64,000 nt of DNA, taken from contig NZ_OZ240249.1 of NCBI RefSeq assembly GCF_965198245.1, positions 3,534,001 to 3,598,000 on the forward strand, given 5' to 3'. The notes beneath the pieces are model-generated. The model saw nothing but the letters and a program-made list of their open reading frames with translations. It searched no databases and was not told the origin of the DNA. Position numbers and translations under genes: made by a program. Source of the stretch: Poriferisodalis sp965198245 (lineage in GTDB: Bacteria; Actinomycetota; Acidimicrobiia; Acidimicrobiales; Poriferisodalaceae). Below, piece by piece: positions 10,516 to 18,431 of the stretch. The stretch's first letter is position 1. Every line of letters begins with the position of its first letter.

Positions 10516-10931
10516 GACTGCGTTGGCGTCGAGGCGGTGTCGGCCTCGAGCGAGACGCCAGTCGGCAGCGATGCCGGCTCGTCGATGCCAGCGGAGCGAT
10601 CGATGCCCCGCTGCCCGGAGGGACGGCTGGCGGCGATGTCTGCCTCGTGGACTTGCATGCGTTCGGCGTAGCGGTACCACTCGACGAGGAGCTTCATGAT
10701 GAACGCGACCACACCGAAGCTCAGCGCGAGCCACGGCCCAGTGCCCCACCAGCGATCCAAGCCAAACCCTGCCGCGGCGAAGATCGCCGGTGTCACCACG
10801 ATCTCGATGGCCTTGGCCAGGCCGTCCTCACTGCCGGTGCGGCTGCGGTTCGTCCGCTTCTCTTCGCGCGCAGCGTGCGATCGCATGGGTCCGGGGGTCT
10901 CCGATGCCTGGGTAAGCGTGTCGAAGCGCAC
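10512..10931 (-). CDS. AtpZ/AtpI-type small membrane protein
   Basis: A 139-residue protein with two predicted membrane helices (about residues 47-62 and 67-87) and a long hydrophilic C-terminal tail rich in Asp, Ser and Thr. The core, with 'FGLDRWWGTGPWLALSFG', resembles the AtpZ/AtpI-like F0 accessory family that starts many atp operons. The start is uncertain: GTG at 10931 or ATG at 10886, neither with a strong ribosome site. It is the first gene of the atp operon. The ISL3-like element ends 125 bases upstream. Confidence 0.65.
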   Translation of the reverse strand: MRFDTLTQASETPGPMRSHAAREEKRTNRSRTGSEDGLAKAIEIVVTPAIFAAAGFGLDRWWGTGPWLALSFGVVAFIMKLLVEWYRYAERMQVHEADIAASRPSGQRGIDRSAGIDEPASLPTGVSLEADTASTPTQS

Positions 10932-11048
10932 CCCGATCAGCGTTCATTTCCGCACGAACTAACGAGGCGAGCGCCAGCCAAGCCGCCCGCAATCTACGGC
11001 CTAGACCAAGCCTCCGCACATGAGGCGCGGGTTCACCGACTCGACGCC

Positions 11049-11056
11049 AACTTGTC
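11049..11056. repeat. Left target-site duplication of ISL3-like element
   Basis: The octamer AACTTGTC directly precedes the left inverted repeat. AACTTGTT directly follows the right one at 12407-12414. Seven of eight bases agree, matching the 8-bp duplication made by ISL3-family transposition. Confidence 0.7.
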
Positions 11057-11078
11057 GGCTCTTCGCGATTTTTTGGGA
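11057..11078 (+). repeat. Left terminal inverted repeat of the ISL3-like element
   Basis: Starts GGCTCTTCGCG and ends TTTTGGGA. Its partner at 12385-12406, read on the other strand, starts GAGCCTTCGCG and ends TTGTGGGA. Confidence 0.75.
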
Positions 11079-11162
11079 TGACGGTGGGTTGAGGGTCCTT
11101 GGGTAGGGGTCGAGGCCCTGCTGGGTTCGGTGTTTGCAGGCGCCGAGCCCTGGAGGGCCTCG

Positions 11163-12406
11163 ATGGCGAGAGATGTTGTGTCGGTGCGGCTGTGGCTGGC
11201 GCAGGTGCGGGTGCTGGGGGTGTTGGTCGACTTGCCCGAGCGGCTGGCGGTGGGGGTCGTCTCGACAGTGCTGGGTCCGAAGTGGCCGCGCTGCGCGACG
11301 CCGAGCGGGCGGGTGCATGGCCGCCGCGACAACAAGGTGCGCGATCTGGAGGTGTCGGGTCGGCCGGTGACGCTGGTGTGGCGGCGGCGGCGGCTGGTGT
11401 GGGGGCCGTGCGGCGGTCGGTTCTGCGAGGACCGCCCGGCGTTCGAGGGCCGTCTCACGGCCCGGCTGGCCCGTCGTGTGGTCCAGGACGCGCGGGCGAT
11501 GACGGTCAACGCGGCGGCCCGCCGCCGCCGGCTGGGCTGGGGTCTGGTCAATGCGCTGGTGGTCGTCTATGCGGGGCTGGTCGCGGACCGCCGGCGGCGG
11601 CGAGGATGCCGGCTGCTTTTGGTGGAGGGGACCTCGATCCGCCGTGGGCACCGGTACGTGACGGTGCTCGTGAACGGCGACACCGGCGAGGTGCTCGCGA
11701 TGGTGCCCCACCGCAACGCCCAGGCGCTGTCGGGGTTCCTGGCCTCCCAGGGGCACAGATGGTGCAAGGGCGTGAAGGTCGTGGTGTCCGACGGCTCGAA
11801 GCCGTACAAGGCAGCAATCGAACGGCGGCTCGGCCGCGCCCGCCACGTGCTGGACCGGTACCGGGTCATCAGATGGTTCGCAGCGGGGCTGACCGCGGTG
11901 CGCCGCGACGTCCAGCGCCGCCCCGAGGGCTCCACCCCGGCGTCCGACCCCGAAGTGTTCCGGGCACGGTTCTTGCTCATGGGCCGCCCCGACACGCTCG
12001 ACGCCACCGAGCGAGCACGCCTCGACGGCCTCTTCGCCGCCCACCCGAGGCTCAAGGCTGCATGGGCAGCGCTCGGCGAGCTGCACGGCCTCTACCTCGC
12101 CAAGGACCGAAAAGGCGCCCTCGAAGCGCTCGACCGGTTCGCGGACATCTACCGCACCGGCCAGATACCCGAGTTCAGCGACATCGTCGACACGTTCCTC
12201 GCCTGGCACGAGGAAATCCTCGACTGGCACCGAGCCCCACGGCCCCCCAACGGCCGAATCGACCGGACCGACAACCTGCTGCAGGTCCTGCGCCGCAAAG
12301 CCCACCGATTCACCAACTACGCCAACTTCGAAGCCCGCGGCATCCTCATCACACAGCCTGACAACACCGAGCCCAGCAGCCCGATCCCACAAAACCGCGA
12401 AGGCTC
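11163..12406 (+). CDS. ISL3-family transposase, apparently degenerating
   Basis: The protein has the ISL3 layout: an N-terminal zinc-ribbon region (about residues 40-80), then an RNase H-like transposase domain ('RRGHRYVTVLVNGDTGEV', 'VSDGSKPYKAAI', 'DRYRVIRWF') and the C-terminal 'RIDRTDNLLQVLRRKAHRF' block. By my alignment the first Asp (family 'DET') is replaced by Glu-Gly, and the last Glu (family 'IEG') by Asp. The first ribbon CxxC has lost a Cys ('WPRC'). No stop codon lies inside the element: the frame runs through the right repeat and on, antisense to glyA, to 12950. Start taken at ATG 11163; GTG 11130 is possible. The element may be inactive. Confidence 0.75.
12385..12406 (-). repeat. 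Right terminal inverted repeat of the ISL3-like element
   Basis: Partner of the repeat at 11057-11078. The right target duplication follows at 12407-12414. The transposase frame reads through this repeat. Confidence 0.75.
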
Positions 12407-12446
12407 AACTTGTTTGCGAATCGCACCGATTCAGCGGGGGCGTCGT

Positions 12447-14180
12447 CTACTGGTTGTAGGGCGGGAAAGCGGCGCAGAGCTCAGCTACTTCGGCGCGCAC
12501 CTGGGTGATGATCGCTTCGTCATCTGGGGCCCGCAGCACCCGTGCTGTGAACTCGGCGATTCGGGCCATCTCGGCCGGTCCCATGCCTTGGGTGGTGACC
12601 GACGGCGTGCCCATCCGCAAGCCACTCGTGACGAAGGGCGAACGGGGGTCGTCAGGGATGGAGTTGCGGTTCAACGTCACGCCGGCTGCATCGAGGGCTT
12701 CCTGGGCCACCTTGCCGGTCAGGTCGGCGTCGAACGTGCGCAGGTCGATGAGCAGCAGGTGGTTGTCCGTGCCGCCCGAGACCAGCCGGAAGCCGTGGTT
12801 TCCAAGCGCGTCAGCCAGCGCTGCTGCATTCTCGACGATTCGGGCCTGGTACTGGGCGAACTGGGGGCGTGCAGCCTCGGCGAAACCCACCGCCTTGGCG
12901 GCAACCGCGTGATCAAGTGGGCCGCCCTGGCTGCCGGGGAATACCGCTGAGTCGATGCGCTTGGCGTATTCCTGAGTGCACAGAATCGTTCCGCCGCGTG
13001 GTCCGCGCATCGTCTTGTGGGTGGTGAAGGTGACGATGTCCGCGTACGGCACCGGGTTGATGTGCACGCCGCCCACGATCAGCCCGGCGATGTGCGCGGC
13101 GTCGAACATGAACACCGCGCCGATCTCGTCGCAGACCTCGCGGAACGGCACCGGGTCGATGCGGCGCGGATAGGCCGTTGCACCCGCCACGATGAGCTTG
13201 GGCCGGTGCTCGCGGGCCAGCTCGGCCATCGCGTCGTAGTCGATCCGCTCGTCGCCTCGCGTCAGGCCGTAGCTGACGAAGTTGTAGAGCCGTCCGCTCA
13301 CGTTCACCGGCGATCCGTGCGTGAGATGGCCGCCTTGGTCGAGGCTCATGCCCATCACGGTGTCACCGGTGTCGAGCAGCGCCAGGTACACCGCAGCGTT
13401 GGCCTGCGAGCCCGAGTGCGGCTGCACGTTCGCGTGCTCCGCGCCGAAGAGCTCCTTCACCCGGTCGATGGCGAGCTGCTCGGCTGTGTCGGCGTTCGCG
13501 TTGCCGCCGTAGTAGCGGCGGCGGGGGTAGCCCTCGCTGTACTTGTTGGTGAGCACGCTGCCGGTCGCGGCCATCACCGCGGGAGAGGCGAAGTTCTCTG
13601 ACGCGATGAGCTGCAGCGAGGTCATCTGGCGTTCGAGTTCGGCTTCGAGCACCGCTTCGATCTCGGGATCGGCGAGCGGTGCCCAGCTCGCAGACCGCGG
13701 GTGGGCAGGGCTGCGTGGATTCCCGTCGATCTTGCGGACCCGCGGCTCGTGGCGCCCGCCCTCGAAGGCCGCTCCAAGGAAGGCGTCAAGCGCACCTGTC
13801 GCCAGGTCTGCGTCGAGCAGGCGGGCGCCGAGGCAGAGCACATTGGCGTCGTTGTGCTCGCGGGCGAGCCGGGCCGAGGTCTCGTCGTGGACCGTGGCGG
13901 CCCGGATGCCCGCCACCTTGCCGGCGGCCATGGCGATGCCAATGCCGCTGCCGCACACGGCTACGCCAAGCTCCGCCGTTCGAGCCGCGACAGCTTCGCC
14001 CAGCGCTGCACCGAAGTCGGGATAGTCCACCGAATCGGGGCCGTTCGTGCCGAGGTCGACGACGTCGTAACCGCCTGCACGCAGGTGCTCCGCCAAGCGA
14101 TCTTTCAGTTCCCAGCCAGCGTGATCGGCGGCGAGCGCAATCACTGGCGCAGGCGTGATTGGGAAATTGTCGTGAGCCAC
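12447..14180 (-). CDS. glyA: RpiB-GlyA fusion: ribose-5-phosphate isomerase B joined to serine hydroxymethyltransferase
   Basis: A single 577-residue frame encodes two complete enzymes. Residues 1 to about 155 are RpiB, with 'ALAADHAG', the catalytic Cys in 'VCGSGIGIAMAA' and the conserved 'REHNDANVLCLGAR'. From about residue 168 onward is SHMT, with 'QLIASENFAS', 'YSEGYPRRRYYGG', the PLP lysine in 'TTHKTMRGPRGG' and 'FPGSQGGP'. RpiB interconverts ribose- and ribulose-5-phosphate; SHMT makes glycine and one-carbon units from serine. I see no internal stop or frameshift. A linker of about 15-20 Pro/Arg/Ser-rich residues joins them. All visible active-site residues are intact. Confidence 0.93.
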   Translation of the reverse strand: MAHDNFPITPAPVIALAADHAGWELKDRLAEHLRAGGYDVVDLGTNGPDSVDYPDFGAALGEAVAARTAELGVAVCGSGIGIAMAAGKVAGIRAATVHDETSARLAREHNDANVLCLGARLLDADLATGALDAFLGAAFEGGRHEPRVRKIDGNPRSPAHPRSASWAPLADPEIEAVLEAELERQMTSLQLIASENFASPAVMAATGSVLTNKYSEGYPRRRYYGGNANADTAEQLAIDRVKELFGAEHANVQPHSGSQANAAVYLALLDTGDTVMGMSLDQGGHLTHGSPVNVSGRLYNFVSYGLTRGDERIDYDAMAELAREHRPKLIVAGATAYPRRIDPVPFREVCDEIGAVFMFDAAHIAGLIVGGVHINPVPYADIVTFTTHKTMRGPRGGTILCTQEYAKRIDSAVFPGSQGGPLDHAVAAKAVGFAEAARPQFAQYQARIVENAAALADALGNHGFRLVSGGTDNHLLLIDLRTFDADLTGKVAQEALDAAGVTLNRNSIPDDPRSPFVTSGLRMGTPSVTTQGMGPAEMARIAEFTARVLRAPDDEAIITQVRAEVAELCAAFPPYNQ

Positions 14181-14209
14181 CGCGTAAGTCTCGCAGCCGC
14201 CGATGCCCC

Positions 14210-15754
14210 TCAGGCGCCAGATTCTTCGGGAAATTCTGGGAATTCAAGCGATTCGGCGGGCACGGCACCGGTTCGCAGGACAACGGGCTTGTCTCCGGTG
14301 ACGTCTACCACGGTGGAGGCGAATCCCCCGAGTGCCCGTCCGCGGATGATCCGTCCAGGCGAGGCCATCTCGCCCGGACGTGTAGCGAGGCTCGCTGCTG
14401 CTTCCACGGCGCTGGCCGGCGTCTCGTAGCCGTGACGGTTGGCACTCGTGCCGGTGACGGGCCCGACCTCGTCGATGAGCCAGCGCAGCCAGCCCAGCGC
14501 CGGTGCTCGGACTCCCAGGGTCTCCCGGCCGTGCAGCGGGTCTGGACCCCCTCGGCGCCGCGCCACCAGCGTCAGACCACCCGGCCAGTGTCGCTGCGCG
14601 AGCGCGCGGGCTTGTGGGGACAGCTCCACTAGTTCGTCGGCCTGTTCGAGGCCGGACACCAGGATCGGCATGGGCTCGCTGTGGGGACGCTCCTTGGCGT
14701 CGCACACGCGGGCGACCGCGTCGGTGTCGGCGTAGCGAGCCATGACACCGCAGAGAGTGTCGGTGGGCGCCACGATGAATTCGCCGGCGCGCAGCCTTTC
14801 GGCCGCTTGGTCAATGGTCCATGCGTCGGGTTCAGAGCGCGGGCGCGACGCAACGAGCGCCCGATCGAAGCCAGCGAGGTCCCGCTCGATTCGCACCTCT
14901 TCGTAACCGTGCGCGACCGCTATGGCTCCGACCGCCGGTGCCTGTGCCGTCGCGATCTCCAGCACGAGCAGACCGCCCGGTGCCAACCAGCTGCGGGCGG
15001 TACGCACAATCGTGCCTACCGCGTCGAGTCCGTCCGGTCCGGCGTAGAGCGCCCCGTGTGGCTCCCAGTCGTCGATCTCAGCGGAAAGCACATCGCCGTC
15101 GGCCACATACGGAGGGTTGGACACGATGAGATCAAGTCGTTGGAACCGGAGCTCGGTCACGCAGTCGTTCCCGACGTGCAGTCCTTCGAGTGCTTCGAAC
15201 CAGCTCCCTTGATGGAGTGAGACACGGGTGGCTGCGCTGCCCAGACCAGCCATGTTCGCTGCCGCCAGCGACAGCGCATCGGCTGAACTGTCGGTGGCGA
15301 ACACGCGGGCCTGGGGCACCTCGTGTGCGATTGACAAAGCGATCGCGCCGCACCCCGTGCCCAGATCGGCCACGTTCACTTCTGCCAGACGCCGGCGGCG
15401 CACTGTCCTTTGGAGCCAGTCGATGGCGATGCCCGCAACCACCTCCGTCTCAGGGCGAGGGATGAGCGCACGGCGGTCGGTGGCCAGGTCGAGCTTGCGG
15501 AAACCCCAGCTGCCGAGCACGTACTGCAATGGCTCGCCCGCCACCCGACGGGCGGCCATGGCGTCGGCGTGCGCCACCATGCGCACAGTCATCGGCGTCT
15601 GCGGTGACAGGGCGACCACGGCGGCGTCGCGCCCGCTGGCTTCCGCCGCGATACGGCGCGCGCTCACCTCGGGTTCGGGCACACCGGCAGCCTCGAACTG
15701 CGCACGCAGTCCCCGGTACAGGTCGCCCAGCGTCAGCCCGTCGGGATGGGCCAT
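14210..15754 (-). CDS. prmC: PrmC-Sua5 fusion: release-factor glutamine methyltransferase joined to threonylcarbamoyl-AMP synthase
   Basis: A 514-residue fusion. The N-terminal half is PrmC/HemK, which methylates the GGQ glutamine of release factors: an SAM-binding 'VADLGTGCGAIALSIA' (about 128-143) and the catalytic 'NPPY' (213-216) are visible. From about residue 310 a YrdC/Sua5 domain follows, which makes threonylcarbamoyl-AMP for tRNA t6A. It shows 'PTDTLCGV', 'KERPHSEPMPILV' and 'TGTSANRHG'. In mycobacteria these are two adjacent genes at this same place. The neighbour prfA encodes a PrmC substrate. The start at 15754 leaves 33 bases to the prfA stop. Confidence 0.93.
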   Translation of the reverse strand: MAHPDGLTLGDLYRGLRAQFEAAGVPEPEVSARRIAAEASGRDAAVVALSPQTPMTVRMVAHADAMAARRVAGEPLQYVLGSWGFRKLDLATDRRALIPRPETEVVAGIAIDWLQRTVRRRRLAEVNVADLGTGCGAIALSIAHEVPQARVFATDSSADALSLAAANMAGLGSAATRVSLHQGSWFEALEGLHVGNDCVTELRFQRLDLIVSNPPYVADGDVLSAEIDDWEPHGALYAGPDGLDAVGTIVRTARSWLAPGGLLVLEIATAQAPAVGAIAVAHGYEEVRIERDLAGFDRALVASRPRSEPDAWTIDQAAERLRAGEFIVAPTDTLCGVMARYADTDAVARVCDAKERPHSEPMPILVSGLEQADELVELSPQARALAQRHWPGGLTLVARRRGGPDPLHGRETLGVRAPALGWLRWLIDEVGPVTGTSANRHGYETPASAVEAAASLATRPGEMASPGRIIRGRALGGFASTVVDVTGDKPVVLRTGAVPAESLEFPEFPEESGA

Positions 15755-15787
15755 GACCGAGCTCCGTTCCCTCCCCCGGCGACGGTG

Positions 15788-16894
15788 TCAAGCACCGCCG
15801 TCGGCGACGGCAGCAGCCAAGAGCTGCTCGCGCTCAGCACTCGCGAGAGCTTCGACGATCTCATCCAGCTCGCCGGCCAGCACCCGGTCCAGCTTGTAGA
15901 TCGTGAGACCGACGCGATGATCGGTGACCCGGCTCTCCTTGAAGTTGTACGTCCGGATCTTCTCGGAGCGGCCTCCGCCGCGGACCTGGTCCCGCTTGTG
16001 GGCCGCCACCTCTGCAGCGTGGGCCTCCTGCTGGAGCTGCAGGAGCCGCGAGCGCAGCACCCGCATGGCCTTGGCTCGGTTCTGAAGCTGGCTCTTCTCG
16101 TCCTGCATCGACACCACCACCCCCGTGGGCTTGTGGGTGACGCGCACCGCGGAATCGGTGGTGTTGACCGACTGGCCTCCCGGTCCCGATGAGCGGAACG
16201 TGTCGACGATGAGATCATTCGGATCGATCTCGACGTCCACTTCCTCGGCTTCGGGCAGCACGCTCACTGTCGCCGACGATGTGTGGACGCGGCCTTGGGA
16301 CTCGGTCACCGGTACTCGCTGCACTCGGTGCGGTCCGCCCTCGTGCTTCAGCGTCCGCCACACGCCGGGTCCGCGCGCTGCGAACGTCACGTTGGTGAAG
16401 CCGCCCATGTCGCTGTCCTGACTGCCGAGCAGCTCGAATGACCATCCCGGCTGCGCGGCCACATACGCCCGGTACATCTCGAACAGGTCTCGTGCCCAGA
16501 TGTTGGCTTCCTCGCCGCCCTCGGCCCCCTGGATCTCCACGATGACATCGCGCTCGTCGTTTGGATCCTGGGGCAGCAGCAGGTCTTTCAACCGCTCGTC
16601 GAGACTTGCTGCTCGCTCGGTCGCGACCTCCAGCATGTCCGAGGCCTCGGCCGCATCGTCGCCGTCGCTGGCGTCGAGAAGGTCCTGGGCAGCTTCGGCG
16701 TCGGCCTGTGCATCGCGAGCCTCGTGGGCGACGTCGATGATCTCGCCGATCCGAGCGAGGCGCCGGCCGAGTTCGGCGAACTGCGCTCGGTCGCCCGAGG
16801 CAGCGCCTTCGCCGAGTTTCTGCTCCAGCTCGGCCCGCTCGGCTTCGAGCGCGACAAGCCGTTCAGATTCGAAGGCTTCAAAGGCGCCCGACAC
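15788..16894 (-). CDS. prfA: Peptide chain release factor 1
   Basis: This 368-residue RF1 terminates translation at UAA and UAG. The codon-recognition tripeptide is PVT (195-197, E. coli PAT), which fits RF1 rather than RF2. The catalytic GGQ is at 239-241 in 'SSGPGGQSVNTTDSA'. The N-terminal helical domain and 'EIQGAEGGEEANIWARDL' are typical. It is followed by prmC, whose product modifies the GGQ. Confidence 0.95.
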   Translation of the reverse strand: MSGAFEAFESERLVALEAERAELEQKLGEGAASGDRAQFAELGRRLARIGEIIDVAHEARDAQADAEAAQDLLDASDGDDAAEASDMLEVATERAASLDERLKDLLLPQDPNDERDVIVEIQGAEGGEEANIWARDLFEMYRAYVAAQPGWSFELLGSQDSDMGGFTNVTFAARGPGVWRTLKHEGGPHRVQRVPVTESQGRVHTSSATVSVLPEAEEVDVEIDPNDLIVDTFRSSGPGGQSVNTTDSAVRVTHKPTGVVVSMQDEKSQLQNRAKAMRVLRSRLLQLQQEAHAAEVAAHKRDQVRGGGRSEKIRTYNFKESRVTDHRVGLTIYKLDRVLAGELDEIVEALASAEREQLLAAAVADGGA

Positions 16895-16927
16895 GCGCTC
16901 AGGCTAACTGGGGGGGTAGTGGGCGGA

Positions 16928-18004
16928 TCAGTGATCGATGGCGGTGATAGTGCGCCACCCGTCGTCGACCTCGACGATCTGTGCAGGCCTGCGAAGCCGG
17001 GCCGCCAGTTTTGCGATGACCTCGTGGGCGTCGCGACGAGGCAGCGCAACCACCAGTTCGGCGTCAGGATCGAGGAACAACCGAGCGTCGGCTGCGAACG
17101 GCACCACGTCCAGGTCGATGCCGACGCACACCACCACCACCAAGCGGCGGCCGTCGGGCGTCAGGCCGTAGGCCACAGCGGGCGCCGGGTCCTTTGGACC
17201 CCCTCGAGGCAGCGGCGACGACGCCGCTCGCAGCCTGCCTGCACCCACGAGATCCGGTCGCCGTATCAGCAGCGAGCGAAGCCAGCGAGCCGCACCCATG
17301 CGGTTGAGCGGATGGGGAGACGCTCCCGGCGTGCGATGGCTCCGCACTATGTCGGCGACGCGACGGATGGCCTCGGTCGTCGGCTCATCTGCGTGCAGCA
17401 ACGAGAAGGCCTCGCGATCGTGAGCACCCACTCCGACCTCGATCTGCCACTCCGCCGAGGTTTCGCGTACATCGCCCGCATCGCCGTCGTCGTCGCTGGC
17501 TCCCGTGTCGCCGCTGGAGGGCACAGCGACGATGCGGGCCACTTCGAGACCCTCCACCTCGCCCGTGATCACGCCGTGCTCGACCATGACCTCGACACCG
17601 GCAGCGCCGAGCAGCGCTACCAGCTCGGGCGCACGCGGAGGTGGGGGCTCGGTCGACCGCGGCGCCGCCTCGGCGATGGTGGCACCGGACCCTTCGATCT
17701 GCCACACGATCGGTGCTGGGACAAAGCACGCTGCCCGCCGAGCGAGCACGTCGCTGTGGTTCTCAGCAAAGACATGCACGCCGTCGCAACCAGAGCGCAC
17801 CGCCAGCGCCAACGCGCCACCCAACGCTCGCTGCGTTCGCTCCTGGGCAAGGCACACCACTGCCGGCTCGGCATCGGAGGCAACGGCCAGGGCTCCGTCA
17901 TCGGTGCCCGAGACTTCAGCCAGATCGACGCCGAGCACGGCACGGGCCAGGGCTCGCAGCTTCGCCGCGTGAAGGGCCCGGATGCGATCAGCGTCGAGCG
18001 CCAT
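16928..18004 (-). CDS. Unknown 358-residue protein between rpmE and prfA
   Basis: I do not recognise this family. There is no signal peptide or membrane segment. The sequence is Ala- and acid-rich, with a flexible Pro-rich stretch near residues 115-125 and an Asp/Gly/Ser-rich one near 165-180. The C-terminal half contains alternating hydrophobic strands ('RRLVVVVCVGIDLDVVPF'). Codon use and GC match the housekeeping neighbours, and the gene sits inside a conserved translation cluster. It therefore looks like a resident lineage-specific gene rather than a recent arrival. Confidence 0.7.
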   Translation of the reverse strand: MALDADRIRALHAAKLRALARAVLGVDLAEVSGTDDGALAVASDAEPAVVCLAQERTQRALGGALALAVRSGCDGVHVFAENHSDVLARRAACFVPAPIVWQIEGSGATIAEAAPRSTEPPPPRAPELVALLGAAGVEVMVEHGVITGEVEGLEVARIVAVPSSGDTGASDDDGDAGDVRETSAEWQIEVGVGAHDREAFSLLHADEPTTEAIRRVADIVRSHRTPGASPHPLNRMGAARWLRSLLIRRPDLVGAGRLRAASSPLPRGGPKDPAPAVAYGLTPDGRRLVVVVCVGIDLDVVPFAADARLFLDPDAELVVALPRRDAHEVIAKLAARLRRPAQIVEVDDGWRTITAIDH

Positions 18005-18101
18005 GGTGGCTGCCCTCAGGCGTGGGGCGTTTCGAGACTGCGGTGCCGGCCCATTGGTGACGCTCGTAGCACCCGCCGGCTGCGCCGAACCGGTGGCCCG
18101 T

Positions 18102-18359
18102 TCAGCTCCGTCGCTTCCGCTGGCCGTAGCGGCGCTCGAAGCGCTCCACGCGGCCCGCCGTGTCGACGATCTTCATCTGCCCGGTGAAGAAGGGGTGGCT
18201 GGCGCTGGACAGCTCAACGTTGGCCAGCGGGTAGGTGTTGCCGTCGGCCCACTCGATCGTGTCGTTGGTCTCGACCGTGGACTGGGTGAGGAACGCGAAG
18301 TCGGCGCTGGCGTCGCGGAACACCACGGGCCTGTAGTTCGGATGGATGTCGCTCTTCAT
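18102..18359 (-). CDS. rpmE: Ribosomal protein bL31, type B (zinc-independent form)
   Basis: An 85-residue L31 with 'MKSDIHPNYRPVVFRD', 'IEWADGNTYPL', 'SSASHPFFTG' and 'GRVERFERRYG', all typical of type B. The CxxC zinc motif of type A is absent; the protein has no Cys. In many actinobacteria the type A gene sits after rho and type B is a zinc-starvation copy, so a type B at the rho locus is notable. A type A copy elsewhere cannot be excluded. Confidence 0.93.
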   Translation of the reverse strand: MKSDIHPNYRPVVFRDASADFAFLTQSTVETNDTIEWADGNTYPLANVELSSASHPFFTGQMKIVDTAGRVERFERRYGQRKRRS

Positions 18360-18431
18360 CGTGTTCCCTGATTCGAAGGTTCCGGGGCAATCAGCCTAAG
18401 GCGCCGGGGGTGCAACCGCATCGAGTGCAGA

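Larger units (their letters stand above)
11057..12406 (+). mobile_element. ISL3-family insertion sequence, 1,350 bp
   Basis: Bounded by imperfect 22-bp inverted repeats at 11057-11078 and 12385-12406. The inner part (CTTCGCG, then a T-rich run and GGGA) matches best, about 17-18 of 22 positions. An 8-bp target duplication with one mismatch flanks it. The size and single transposase gene fit ISL3. It lies between the glyA stop (41 bases away) and the first gene of the atp operon (125 bases away), so it may have displaced or replaced the atp promoter. Confidence 0.82.

Noticed and set aside
12407..12950. 3' extension of the ISL3 transposase frame beyond the element
   Set aside because: It runs antisense to the SHMT domain of the fusion gene and has no transposase similarity. 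It is open only because the element lacks its own stop.
16724..18187. 487-codon plus-strand open frame opposite prfA and the unknown gene
   Set aside because: Antisense shadow of high-GC codons. prfA on the other strand has full RF1 motifs.
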